Positions 20,966-32,684 are shown, numbered from the stretch's first letter. The stretch: 64,000 nt of DNA from Lineus longissimus (GCF_910592395.1 NC_088319.1:7256001-7320000); one strand, 5' to 3'. Translations and numbers: made by a program. Notes: a model not told the origin generated them from the sequence alone.

Positions 20966-23290
20966 ATATTGGAAGGGGGACGAATAAAGTCACACTTAGA
21001 GGCGTTGGATCGCCTTGAAATTTTGCATGAATGGTGGTGACACCTTACCCTGATGCAACGTCTTGGTTTTATTCAAAAATTTACTTCAGCGGAGCAGAAA
21101 TGAGGTATTTTTAATCGGACACTGTCAATTCTCCTTACCACTCACAGAAGCCAAGTATGCAGGGGCTTAATCAATTACCTGCACTCCCTGTGGGGTGAAT
21201 AATATTACCTTTGAACAGCTGGCTGTAGGGGGATGATTTTTTGCGGTTTTCACGGCCCATAGTTTACAATGGTTCCTGGAAGAGATTTCCTGGAAAACAC
21301 ATCTTTGCGCAAGTCAAACATCATTCCATCACAGTTAGTCATGAATCTAAGAAGCCTGATATGCGTAAGACTAGCATGCCGACCTCGTCTCTAGTTTAAA
21401 TGTTATGTGCATATGTACATCTTTGGCTCCCTATATTAGTAATTTGGGGACGCAGTTTTTTAAGCTAATTTGTCGTCTGCTACAACTGTGAGTACATGGC
21501 ACAACTCTGCAGGATAGAACTTATAAGGCCATGATGATCCATATTCTTCTCAGTCTAAAAGTTAGATATTATAAATAAAAGTTCCTTCTGAGAGTTTTAA
21601 AGTTTTTCTTTACATAACAGAATCAGCAAGTTCTTGAGAGGGATATCATAACATTATATTACATTCCTTGCATTTTTTTACAAGTGATTGTGCTCCAGTC
21701 CATCCATTCCATACAGAAGAGGCTATTATACTTATAGCACGGTATAAAAAGCGCCCAAAATAGGGTGAAAAATGCAGGGTGTATTGATCTCCATGCAATT
21801 GAAAGGCCTGGCAGTCTCCTTGAAGACAGTCAATCAGTCTTTCTGAAGGCACCTGTGTTGGGACATGGGCTTCTGTGGAAGAAGATAGTTTGCCCACCTT
21901 TGTTGTCAGACAAGGGCTTGTGAGGGTAGTTCTTGATAATTTATAAATATGTAGAATAGCTTGTTCATTCGGGGTCTATTCATGTCATCCTCCAATAGAT
22001 TTCTTGCCCGCCCATTATATGTTAATCATACAACATGTCGGAGAGAATGCGAGTTTGGATATCGTTTTTTAAATTGAATATCTCGTTGGACCCAAGCTCA
22101 GTAGGGATCAGGGTCTGTTCGTGGCTCATGCATACAACCGGATTATTCAATCAGACAATTAGTTTTCCTGCACATTTTTTACTCATTACACCAGGAGACG
22201 CCTTTGAGAACGCAAGGCAAAATGTTGTGTGGACTGCAAAAGGCACTTGGACTGGAGTTAAATCCACAAAACTTTTGAACTTGCCACGTCTTCACCAGAA
22301 CTAAAGGTTCTTAATTTGAAGACCAAATAGCTTGTCCATTTGGGGGTCTAATTATGTCATCCAGGCTGCCATGAAAGGACGGTTCATAGTCGAGTTTACA
22401 GTACAGATTAAGAGAATTTTCGTAGGTGTAAACATATCTTAATTCCTTGTTCTTTCAGATGAATACGATTATTGCTGTTCCATCCTCTCCCTGACATCAG
22501 CCAATGTCCAAAGCCGGCAGTGAATGTCAAGTCTCCTCCTTGTGGATATGCGCACAACGACAGTGGATCGGTATTTCAGTGTTTCAGTGTATCATCCATC
22601 GGTCAGTGTCTCCCGTATTTCAGTGTTTCTCAATTGTTACTCTATTCGCAGATAAGCCAGTGTTGATCAGGTCGGCAGAAAAACTAGTTCTTCAATCTCG
22701 AGTGATTACCATGGATACAGAATTCGTATGAATAAATTATGACGCATGTGCCAAATATGGGAAACAAAATGGCGTTCCTCAGTGGAAAAGGAAGATCATG
22801 TGGTATTGTTCGGTCACGTGAATGTTGCGAGATTTTATTCAAAATGTTGCCATGTTTTTTTCAAGGGTTGCCACATATATTTGAAAACAGGTTGACCTAC
22901 ATTTTCAGGAAATTTTGCATCATATTTTCAAATTTTCTTGATACATATTTTAATAAGTTTTTGAAATATTGGCATGTTTTGTCGGCTTACTGGACTTTGC
23001 GCAATATTTCGCCAAAAAAGTATTCTACGCAACGGTCCCTTGGTGACTTTTCCTATTCATAATACACGGCCTGTCCATCCTAGATCGTGGTTACATGGGG
23101 AGTAATCGTTGTAAAATTAGGCCAAACGCAAAGACAGTTAACCCGGGTACAACTATGTTTACGATGCGAACAAGCCGTGTAAGTCATTATCAGCTTTTTT
23201 TTATTGAACATTTGCGGGTACAGCGTCACAGGGAGCAGCATTGAACGGTAAACAGGTTCACATCATATTCAGACAACGGCTTGTAACGGC
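20966..23290. other. No gene recognised
   Basis: Only short ORFs without recognisable motifs. A phrase CATTCGGGGTCTA(A/T)T(C/T)ATGTCATCC occurs twice (near 21966 and 22338), so a diffuse repeat may be present. Confidence 0.5.
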
Positions 23291-23910
23291 CATACAGGAA
23301 ACGATTCGTATCAAAAACCGACGATCACAACTATTCCCTTGCTGAGAGTATACATTACGCGCATACATTACATTCAGACATTTGAGCTTCCAAGCTTTGA
23401 GAAATAACAGGTCATGACTTGTGCGAATTTGGCATGTAATTTTGGTAATTTACGTGAGTATATTTTCAACCCCGAAAAGTGTGAAGTGAAGTTATGCTTT
23501 TATTAAGTAAAAATCGGTAGGCATATGTCCAACAAGACATGTGTCTCAGCTGCCTGGGTGGGTGTGGGTCAACGGCTTGTAACGGCCATTAAGGAAACGA
23601 TTGGTATCAGGAAACGATTCGTATCAAAAACCGACGATCACAACTATTCGCTTGCTGAGAGTATACATTACGCGCATACATTACATTCAGACATTTGAGC
23701 TTCCAAGCTTTGAGAAATAACAGGTCATGACTTGTGCGAATTCGGCATGTAATTTTGGTAATTTACGTGAGTACATTTTCAACCCCGAAAAGTGTGAAGT
23801 GAAGTTATGCTTTTATTTAGTAAAATTCGGTAGGCATGTCCAACAAGACATGTGTCTCAGCTGCCTGGGTGGGTGTGGGTCATCAATCAAAAGTCGTTCT
23901 CTGCAATGCA
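23290..23910 (+). repeat. 313-bp tandem duplication, two copies
   Basis: CGATTCGTATCAAAAACCGA through TGTCTCAGCTGCCTGGGTGG recurs after 313 bases with few changes. In the second copy ORF 23727-23975 is longer only because of a small indel; it has no recognised motif. Confidence 0.9.
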
Positions 23911-24346
23911 TGCAAGCACTGCGTGTGTGTTTGATTTGTGTATACAATGTACGTTACCCTCTCTACTTCAAATGAATTAACCTCGTAAGGGTTTGATTAA
24001 TTAATTAAAAACAGGTATTCATAATGGAACACACATCCATACTGCTGACTGACACCATGTATCGAACTTGACGTACCGGGGTAAAACATAATGGTCGCTC
24101 CCCCATTTCGCTCGTTTCGTTTCGTTGCGCAAATTCCAGTAAGCCTGTTTTTTCAAGTGTTGCCTGTATATTTCAAAATGTTGTATTATAATTTTCAAGT
24201 CTTGCATTTATTCCACTTTGGCGTGCCATAATTAATGTTCGGCGCATACTTCAGCGACTGATGGGCTTATTACATTTTTCACGATTAGACAGTTGCTCCC
24301 TATCAGGAAAACTAGACAAGTGGGTGTTCAAAAGTCTTCTTTCTTT

Positions 24347-24782
24347 TTGGCTCACCATTAGGGGAGTCTATACAATAGCCCTGTGTCCGTCGCCATCGTC
24401 GTCGTCGTCGTCGTCGTTGTCGTCGTCGTCGTCGTCCGTATCCTGTGTGGCACGTTTCTTAACCGCTTGTGCTATGAACTTGAAACTTTGTACACATGAC
24501 CCCCTAGGTCAGAGGTACGGTGACACTGAATTCCGGTCCGGTCTGGTTCATGACTTGGCCACCAGGGGGCTAAAACTTAAGACATAAAAAGTGTGATATG
24601 TCTCTTATTAATGATCCATTTTCAATAAAAATTTTATGGTAGGTACTCCTAGCAAGGATACATCACATATCATACGGGTTTTTGATTTGACCTACTTTTC
24701 AAGGTCACAGAGGTCAAATGGTGTAGATTGACCGTTAGGATGTAATGATGGCACGTTTCTAAACTGCAATGACTATTGATTT
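24347..24782 (+). repeat. GGCTCACC-family repeat, left half of a split copy
   Basis: It begins TTGGCTCACCATTAGGGGAG with a GTCGTC microsatellite near 24393-24437, followed by a monomer with GGCACGTTTCTTAACC, GGCCACCAGGGGGC and CAAGGTCACAGAGGTCAAAT. It breaks off after GCAATGACTATTGATT. The partner half resumes at 35070 with CCAAATTTGGTACACAT, the phrase that normally follows. Confidence 0.8.
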
Positions 24783-25051
24783 AAAAATTAAATGAGACTT
24801 ACTTGTTTGTAAGTTGAAATTTGATGTTAATTCTACCTACAGGTGACGAAGTGGAGAGATTACATGAGATGCGTGCGCAGCTCCAACCAGAATGCAAGAT
24901 TTAAAGTCCAGTTCAGTGATGCAAGTAGAGAAGTGGAGAGATATAACAGGGAGGGCCCAAAAAAGGGAGGGCATGTAATCTCTCCACTTCGTCAGCTGTA
25001 GGTAGAATTAACATCAAATTTCAACTTACAAGTAAGTCTCATTTAATTTTT
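24783..25051. repeat. Snapback element with ~80-bp arms beside the DIRS terminus
   Basis: The arm 24783-24865 (AATGAGACTTACTTG ... TTCTACCTACAGGTGACGAA) is mirrored by 24969-25051. The inner part (GCGTGCGCAGCTCCAACCAG) is the same as sequence just inside the right DIRS terminus (about 35005-35030, inverted). The arm is a diverged form of the DIRS ITR (TTCTACCTAACAGCTGAC). It could be an internal-complementary or terminal structure of the DIRS element, or a related non-autonomous insertion. Confidence 0.7.
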
Positions 25052-25053
25052 AA

Positions 25054-25096
25054 ATTCTACCTAACAGCTGACTACATTGCGAGATTACATGAGATG
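25054..25096 (+). repeat. DIRS inverted terminal repeat (3' side of the element)
   Basis: Sequence ATTCTACCTAACAGCTGACT through GAGATTACATGAGATG; perfect inverted match at 35027-35069. Confidence 0.85.
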
Positions 25097-25196
25097 TTCA
25101 AAGTTGCATCAATGAACAAAAAGCCAATTTTAGACCTCTCAGAGAATTGGCATCAAGAAAACCAAGAACAAACACAATCAGAACAATCCTTAACAT

Positions 25197-26610
25197 TTTT
25201 GGCTCACCGTAAGGGGAGTCTATAGCGCTGTGTCCGTCGTCGTCGTCGTCGTTGTCGTCGTCGTCGTCGTCGTCGTATCCTAACAGTGGCACGTTTCTTA
25301 ACTGCTAGGGCTATGAACTTGAAACTTTGTACACAGAATGCCCTAGGTCAGCTGACCTCTGACACTGATTTTCGGTCCGATCTGATTCTCTGTTTGGCCA
25401 CCAGGGGGCCAAATGTCGATATCTAAAAAGTGTGATATCTCGCTTATTAGTGACTTGTTTTCGATAAAACTTTTGTTGTAGGTACTCATAGCAAATAGAC
25501 ATTTTATATTATACGGGTTTTTAATTTGACCTTGTTTTCAAGGTCGCAGAGGTCATATGGCGTAAATTGGCCATTAGAGTGTAAACTATGGCACGTTTCT
25601 TAAAAACTAAAGCTATGAACTTGAAACTTGGTACATATAACCCCCTATATCACATAGCCTCTGGTGCTGAATTTTGGTTCGATCTGATTCCTAACTTTGC
25701 CACCAGGGGGCCAAAGGTGGAAATCTAAAAAGTGTGATATCTCGCTTATAAGTGACTTGTTTTCAATAAAATTCTTATGGTAGGTACTGTTAGGAAGAAT
25801 ACATCACATGTTTTACGGGTTTTCAATTTGACCTACTTTTCAAGGTCACAGAAGTCATATGGCGTAAATTGGCTGTTAGAGTGTAAACTATGGCACGTTT
25901 CTTAACCAGTAAAGCTATGAACTTGAAAGTTGGTGCATATAACCCCCTACATCAGATAACGTCTGATGTCGAATTTTGGCCTGATCTGATTCTTTATTCG
26001 GCCACCAGGGGGCCATAACGGAAAAAGGAAGAAGTGCAATATCTTGCTTATTTGAGTGAATTGTTTTCGATAAAATTTTATGGCAGGGACTCCTAGCAAG
26101 GATACATCGCATTTCCTATGATTTTTGGATTTGACCTCCTTTTCTAGGTCACAGAGGTCAAATGGCGTAAATTGACCGTTCGAGTGTAACTATGGCACGT
26201 TTCTTAACTGCTAAAGCTATGAACTTGAAAGTTGGTACATGTAACCCCCTGCATCAGATAATCTCTGACACCGAATTTTGGCCTGATATGATTCTTGATT
26301 TGGCCACTAGGGGGTCAAAACTGAAAAAGTAGGACGTGCAATGTCTCGCTTATTAATGACTTTTTTTCGATGAATTTTTTATTGCAGGGACTCTTGGCAA
26401 TCACACGATATTGATCTTATTGATGTCATAGACAATTATTGGTTGGATCATAAACTTATATATACTGCCCTGTCTTATTACTTGACATCAATACACATCT
26501 AAAAAAAGTCTTCATGCCTGATTGTGTTCACCATATTCACCTCTAAACTAAGCATGATCCTGCCTACTAAATGATGTATACGGTGAGCACAATGGCCCCT
26601 GGCCGTTTCA
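25197..26610 (+). repeat. GGCTCACC-family repeat nested in the DIRS 3' region
   Basis: It begins TTTTTGGCTCACCGTAAGGG, then a (GTC)n tract at about 25228-25277. About four monomers follow with a period near 303 bases (GGCACGTTTCTTA at about 25284, 25590, 25892 and 26193). It ends near 26582 with GGTGAGCACAATGGCCC, the inverse of the start. Confidence 0.8.
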
Positions 26611-26685
26611 TTCCTCAAAAAATAACGTAATTACAAAGCTGAATTACAAACAGTGCCCAATAAGAAAAGCACTGTAGGATAATAA

Positions 26686-27591
26686 TTAACTGCAAAATTT
26701 TTTGTTCTTAAAACAAATGTCCATAGTAACGTAAAAAATGTCCAGATAAAGAGTCCTAAATGGCAAAACAAATTTTGCCCAATTATAATGATTTTTCAAT
26801 ATTGCCTCACCAAAATCACCGCTCTTATCAATTTTCTTATCATAATAAAGGGTAAAGGTATCCTTTCTGCTCCATCCAGCTGTGCGTAGTATCGTCCTAA
26901 GGGGAACAGCCGCTGCCTTGGCTGCTGAGGTAGCAGCCGATCTTACACTATGAGGCCGAAAAACCTTAGTGTCTATCCCCGCCAATTTAAGCACAGTCTT
27001 AATCCAGCGCGAGACAGTATCCCTAGCCACTGGTAAATGTGGCTTGGTAAAGCTAATGAACAGAGCAGTATTATTACCCCGCAAATCCTTAGTTCTTGCA
27101 AGATATTCTTTTAAAACCAAACAAATACATAATCTCCTATCTGGAGCGAAAGCTCTAATCACCAACTGAGTTTGGTGGGACCCCGGCCTTGATGTCTTCA
27201 AAAGGTCACCGAATCCCACCTTTACTCTATTATCATTTAAATCAATGTTTCGTGTGTCCATAAGGTGCAAGGCCTGGCCCCTCTGCCCTGCCAACAAACC
27301 AAACAACATTACGAGTTTAAATGATAGCAATTTCAACGACAACTTTTTTACAGGGGACCAGGTCTTAAGGAGAGCAAGTACTTGACTAGTGTCCCAAATT
27401 ACGTTTGTCATGGGAAGCGGAGGACGCAAGTTGAAGATTCCCTTCAGGAATCTGCATATAAGAGGGTGCTCCCCCGCAGGTTTCCCTGCCAAGGTGAGAA
27501 ATGTGGACAGAGTGCTCCGAGCCGTGTTAATAGCGGAGTACTGCAGACCCCTCTTAAACATATCTGTTAGAAACTCTAATACGAGCTCCAC
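26686..27591 (-). CDS. Tyrosine recombinase of the DIRS-like element
   Basis: This 301-residue frame matches the phage-integrase-like recombinase that inserts DIRS circles. Catalytic signs are the first Arg in LLAGQRGQALHL, the H-x-x-R box HSVRSAATSAAKAAAVPL, the Trp (in place of the second His, common in this family) in AGWSRKDTF, and the nucleophile region TLYYDK. The frame overlaps the upstream RNase H frame by about 16 bases, as usual in the group. It is open from start to stop with all catalytic residues present, so the recombinase may be intact even though gag and RT are broken. The last ~35 residues beyond the Tyr are rich in Phe and Lys and not conserved in my memory. Confidence 0.9.
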   Translation of the reverse strand: MELVLEFLTDMFKRGLQYSAINTARSTLSTFLTLAGKPAGEHPLICRFLKGIFNLRPPLPMTNVIWDTSQVLALLKTWSPVKKLSLKLLSFKLVMLFGLLAGQRGQALHLMDTRNIDLNDNRVKVGFGDLLKTSRPGSHQTQLVIRAFAPDRRLCICLVLKEYLARTKDLRGNNTALFISFTKPHLPVARDTVSRWIKTVLKLAGIDTKVFRPHSVRSAATSAAKAAAVPLRTILRTAGWSRKDTFTLYYDKKIDKSGDFGEAILKNHYNWAKFVLPFRTLYLDIFYVTMDICFKNKKFCS

Positions 27592-28890
27592 AGATTCCTG
27601 AAAGGGATCTCTATTCCTTGCGTTGCAAAAGGTGCACCACTGTCTGTAGTAACAGGCATATTGTTCACGTGTTCCTGCTCTCCAAGAAGCCTCAATGATT
27701 TTTTGAGTCTCTTGGGGAAGTTGTCTTGTAGTCTCTGTTTTCCAGAAACACGAGCTGCAGCCATTCGCATCTTCGTGAGGTGTTCCGTGGAGCTTAGGCG
27801 CGGATGATGAAGCACTGGTAGCTTCTTGATCTTGTGGGCAAGAGAAAAAGGAAAATCAATCAATAATGAGGCAATAACCGAGTACCAGTGCTGGGTAGGC
27901 CACAAGGGGAAAATAATTATTGCCTCTACCTTTTCCATTTTTATCTTTTGGAGAGTTTTGCCCAGCATACAAAATGGGGGGAAAGCATAAACCATTCTCT
28001 GGTTCCAAGCAATTGAGAAAGCATCCACTGCTAAGCAGTCCGGGTCAGGCTTCCAGGAGCAATAATTTTTCACCTTGTGGTTAACCCTTGACGCAAATAA
28101 ATCAATGTCAGGCAACCCCCAAACATCAAAAAGGGCCTGGGTCAAAACCTCATGTAGTTCCCATTCACCATTGTCATGGTATATCCTGCTCTGAAAATCA
28201 GCTTCAATGTTCAGGGCACCTGGTAAATAGGACGCAGTGACAAAAAACTTCCTATGCATGCACCACTGCCAAACATCTCTAGCAATAATATTGCACTTGT
28301 CCTTCCGACCACCCATCTGGTTTATGTAGACAACACAAGTGGTGTTATCCACTTTAATGAGAATGTGTACATCAGTCATATCAGAGCAAAATGTTTTAAT
28401 TGTGAAAAGGGCAGCCAGCATTTCCAGTTCATTGATATGTCTATCCTGCTCCTCCTTAGTCCAATTTCCCCCTGTAGCACTGTCCCTGAAGGTGCCACCC
28501 CAACCTAACTTGGAGGCATCAGAGGTCAATGTAACGGAGGGTGGCAATCTTCTAATGGGTGCCGAGGTAGATCTGATATTATCTTTCCACCAACTCAAAT
28601 CAACCATGCAGCTGAAGGGAAGATTCACTTTAGCATTGTAGTTACCAAGTTTTTGGCGAAGTGCCAAAGTTTTGAAATTATCACATCGCCTGTAGAAAAG
28701 TTTTCCAAATTCCACCCCAGGAAAACTGGCAACCATCAGTCCAATGGCTTCAGCTAACTGGCAAATAGAAATGAAACCCCCTAATTCCAGAATATTTGTA
28801 AAGGCTAGAAACATTTTTTCCGCTCTATCTATTGTAAGTGTTACACTTACAGTCATAAGTATAGAATTAATGACAAAAAAGGTGCGTCCT
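27576..28890 (-). CDS. RNase H and C-terminal region of the DIRS-like polyprotein
   Basis: The frame joins the end of RT (FFVINSILMTVSV, the 'LGF.i.S..M' segment) to RNase H: SDASKLGWGG with the first catalytic Asp, HINELEMLAAL with Glu, IKVDNTTCVVYINQ with Asp, and NIEADFQSR. The DIRS-specific tail follows (DLFASRVNHK, CSWKPDPDCLAVDAF, PLWPTQHWY), a methyltransferase-like region in many DIRS elements. It removes the RNA strand after reverse transcription. It is separated from the RT frame by a single-base shift in a T run near 28875-28882. The ATG at 28856 is therefore not a real start. Confidence 0.88.
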
Positions 28891-29805
28891 GACCTGGGCA
28901 GGCCGGAACATAGATTTTATGGGGTGAACCACCCAGCCAGCCATTTTAGAATACGATAAATTGGTCATCACATTGGATTCACATACCATATCATCCCCCA
29001 CAAGAATGGCGTCATCAATAAATGATGAGCAAAGATATCCCTTTTTCCTTAAAACAGCAAAAAACACTTTTGTGATTTTAGTGAAAATGCAGGGAGCCGA
29101 GGAGAGACCATTTGGCAGGCAAGTAAATTGCAGAAGTTGATCTTTCCAATAAAATCTCAGGAACTTTCTGTCCTGTTGTCTGACTGGAACAGAAAAGTAT
29201 GCATCCTTCCAGTCAATTGTAGCCATAAAACAGTTTGGTGTAATCATATCAAGAGCAGTTTTGAGAGTATCCATCTTAAAATGGTGGTATTGGATGCATT
29301 TATTCAACTCCGTGAGATCCAAAATGATTCTGATCCCACCATCTTTCTTGTCCCGTGTGAAAATATTAGAGATAAATTCATCAGTAGAATGATCAGAAAC
29401 TTCAATAATGCCTTTTTCTAGCATAATACTAATTTGCTTATCAATACGTAGCATTTTAGCCTTGTCAAATTTGTATGGCTTTGGTACAACCGTTTGCACT
29501 GGAAATTGAGAAAACTCCAGTGAAACCCCCATAATACTCTCAAGGATATGCGAGTCAGAAGTAACCGACTTCCAAAATTCCAGATGTTCAGACAAACAGC
29601 CTGCTCTAGAATTTTGCACTGCCAACGTGGCCTCGGCCACGGCATCCCCAAGGAAACATTCAAACTTACTAACAGCAACTACTTTTTCTGCTGGCCCTTG
29701 TTTGTTGGCCCTTGCTTCGGCTTGTAAGCAAAGCTTTTTCTGTATTGGCCCTGCTGGTTGTAACGGGGTCGTGCCTGCTGGGCACGAGCTGTGTGCGAGC
29801 CCCAT
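28867..29805 (-). pseudogene. Reverse transcriptase of the DIRS-like element, frameshifted at its 3' end
   Basis: RT blocks are visible in order: SNIFTRDKKDGGIRIILDL (fingers), FMATIDWKDAYFSVPV (first Asp), FTCLPNGLSSAPCIF, and SFIDDAILVGDD with the catalytic FIDD (YIDD/YVDD in most relatives). The frame leaves the homology at about 28880, where a T-run indel shifts to the following RNase H frame. It overlaps the end of gag (29679-29805) in another frame, the usual DIRS overlap. Confidence 0.9.
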
Positions 29806-30866
29806 CTTCCTTCCCCCTGGAACCTGTTCTGGGTAGGCTGCCTAGTAAAACCACGGCCACGAGTCTGATTGAAACTCGGGAAGTTTGACCTCGTGTTCCA
29901 CATAGGTCCCTGATTTAGCTGCTTCTTTTTCATGATGCCTAAACCAAGTTTTTCCTGTTCGGAGACATCTTTTAAGTTCTTTTGTAAATCTTCCCCGAAC
30001 AAAAGAGGCGACTCAAGTTTAATCTTGTTAACGACTTTTTGGGCTTTAGGGTCCATGAGTTTCTTAATTTTATTACGCCGTAGTATGTTTAGCTCATGCA
30101 TTCCACTGCCCAAAACTGCAAGTGCATCCATGCACCCACGAATAGCGAGGAGACGTCAGGGGGGCTTTTAGTCACTCGATTACGATAAAGTTTGTCGATC
30201 ACCTGCACCAAAGGAATAGCCTTTTGATCATTTTCTTCCCAATTTTTGACAGAGTCAAATCCTCTCCCATTGCCTCTCCAGGGGGCTCTTCCCAAATATC
30301 AGGGTTTACACGAGAACACAACAGGTTTGGGCAATTGTCAGGTCTGAGCAAAGCGTCGGCCATGTCTTTATATTTCTCATCCGTGAGCGGCGAAGTGAAC
30401 AGCCCATTGATGAGCTGTGCAAATTTTTCCTGGATTGGAGGGCCGACCTCCTCTTCAGGAGCAGCATAGGCCTTCTGTAATTCTGCGAGGAGATCATCCT
30501 CTGCTTCGGGCTGAGCGTCCGGGGGCTCTAACAGTTTCTCAAGCTCAAAGTCAAAATCATTCTCAGCCTCAGCTTCGAATTCACAATCAGCCGCCTCATA
30601 ATTGTCATTATTGTCCATACGAACCCGCTTAGCACTCATAGATTTAGGAGAATCATCATCTTCCGCAGCCTCGCAGTACAACTGCTGTGCATCGTCAAGT
30701 GCTCGCTTAGAGCCGGCTGCTGCAGACGGCATGGACGGTGGCGTTTTTTCTGGCCTACGATCATCATGACGATCACGATCTTTCGTTTCCGTCGGCTTTT
30801 TTGACGATTTGGACGACCCAGCCGCAGCTGAGGCCTTACGATTTTTCGTTTTTTCTAAAAGTTCCT
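29679..30866 (-). pseudogene. DIRS-like gag, main part, with two frameshifts
   Basis: Three frames cover one gag-like protein. The first (about 30866-30199) is rich in Lys, then Glu/Asp, and ends near DIWEEPPGEAMGED. The second (about 30260-30130) has VKNWEENDQKAIPLVQVID. The third (30131-29679) has MHELNILRRNKIKKLMDP and a basic Arg/Gln/Gly-rich tail like a nucleic-acid-binding domain. There is no zinc knuckle. The start codon is not here: the reading is cut at 30870 by the left end of the Harbinger element, and the first codons lie at 34695-34653. Confidence 0.8.
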
Positions 30867-31227
30867 TTTAGAGTTTCTCCTATATCCTGACAGTTCATAC
30901 CCTTCTAAAGTTCCCAAGTAGCTCTTTTGTATAGGCATTGTTGACGGGACAATAACCTGCCTTTCACTTGGCATGAGTGCACAAACCTAGGTGGGCTGTT
31001 CAGCTTGCCATGAAAAGGATCATCGGCCTGTTGTCAGTAACCTCATGGTGTGTACATTTCCTGAATATTTCTTGGGTCATCTCCCTCTAAGTATTATCTA
31101 ATGGGTGGAACTGTTCAATGAACTTTTTGGCACTTTTGAATGCTTGAATACAATGGACTGGGTGGATAGTTCTTGGTGTACTATCCTTACTCACTCCAAG
31201 GGCACAGTTCCTCTGAACAGTTCGGAA

Positions 31228-32330
31228 ATGGCAGCAAGAAGAAACAGACGAGACGCCGTCACCGATGCCGAGATTGCGGCCTACCAAGAGGCAAATCATC
31301 GTTTCGGAAATGATAATGTGCGGATAGCTGCCCACATGGCGCAACGGGAGGTGTTGACGGAACACGCCCGCAACATATATGCGGGTCCTGTACGGGGCGT
31401 GGCCAACCGCCTGCGAGTTGTCCGCCAGCACATACAGCGAAGGCAATTGGTGAATGGGCATTTGCCGGAGGACCCAAATCGGCGGGACGACCGTTTTGCT
31501 TTCAATCTAGAAGGCCTGGTTGATCCGAGGGAACTGCAGGTAAGTAGCCAACAACGACCTGATCACCGATACGCGTCAGGGTTTTAAAAATAGCCCGAAA
31601 TCTTTAAATTATTACCTAAAGTGAAATCCTTTGACAGGTGTCAAAATACTTCCAGGCATGATGAGAACTAGGGCAATTCTATTTAATCAAGGACGCATTT
31701 TAGACCTTGCTGAGCTTTACCAGTGCAGTTTAAACAATTAATTTTTAACACCCTGTATAATCCCAGGTGAACCCCCATTGGAATACTAAAAGTTGTTTTC
31801 CATTTGCAGGATAACATGAACAATGCGGCTGAGAGAGAGGCGGGGGACCCCCTGGCAAATGAGGGTGAGGCAAACAATCCGGAAGATGGTGGAGTTGCCC
31901 AAAACAACCAAGCAGAAGGTGGTGATGGAGCCGGATTTGAAGACAATGTCAATGAGTTGAACCAACTTCCAAGGTAAGCCAGCATCTATGGTTGCCAACA
32001 TTTCAAAATATTAAATTGATCATTGGCACTAGCAATGTTGCCATCAATTTTTCAGAGGCTGGTGCTACTGAAAGTGTTAACTCGTCCAGAGACTCCTCAT
32101 GATCCTTTACTTGAGACAACTCTTCTGCGTAATCGTCAATCCTTCCGCATTAACACCAGGACCTTTCCTTTCTTCACAGGGGTGGACTCAGACAACTGCA
32201 GGTGCAAAACCAGGTGCTTTTGCAGAGGATCCTGACGAGACTAGAGGCCAGGCAAGATCAACAGGATCACCTCACCAGGTTGCTCATCAACCGCCTGGAA
32301 CCAGCCGACCCCAACAATGGGGCCAATTAA
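31228..32330 (+). CDS. Harbinger accessory protein, 3 exons, 208 residues, intact
   Basis: Exons 31228-31539, 31810-31973 and 32180-32330 join in perfect phase (phase 0, then phase 2) at CAG/GTAAGT, TTTGCAG/, AAG/GTAAGC and CTTTCACAG/, giving 208 residues and TAA. AATAAA follows at 32343. Exon 1 is basic and begins MAARRNRRDAVTDAEIAAYQ; exon 2 is acidic and Asn/Gly-rich; exon 3 (LQVQNQVLLQRILTRLEA) has heptad spacing of a coiled coil. Harbinger elements normally encode a second DNA-binding (Myb/SANT-like) protein that helps bring the transposase to the nucleus and the DNA ends. I do not see the Trp pattern of SANT, so this protein is unassigned beyond that position. The upstream ATG at 31105 is not needed. 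Confidence 0.75.
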
Positions 32331-32684
32331 TTGTATTTGTCTAATAAATATGGTAAAAAATGGTAATCCAAAAGTATAGTTTTAATGATTAGGTTCTCAG
32401 CAAAATTGTTATTTGCACCATAATCTCTGTTCCATCAGTGAGGTTTCGATCTCCGAGGTTAACATAAACGCCAACGGTAATGATGTCAAACTCTATTGAA
32501 ATCCATTGGAACATGGCCTGTTGGCATTTACGCTAACGTCAGAGATCTAAACCTCACTATTTGAACACCTTGGTTGAAAGACAGATGACAGTACCCTGTC
32601 TACACACAATTTATTATCCTCAAACATGTTCTTTCGCATCACAATGTCCCTTCGAGTCAGATGTGAATGTTACTGACCACCAGC

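Noticed and set aside
24261-25292. Poly-Ser or poly-Asp frames at 24.4 and 25.2 kb
   Set aside because: They are readings of the (GTC)n microsatellite in the GGCTCACC repeats.
31087-31505. Minus-strand ORFs of 69-124 residues opposite the Harbinger accessory gene
   Set aside because: They lack motifs and splice logic, while the plus strand gives a perfect three-exon gene.
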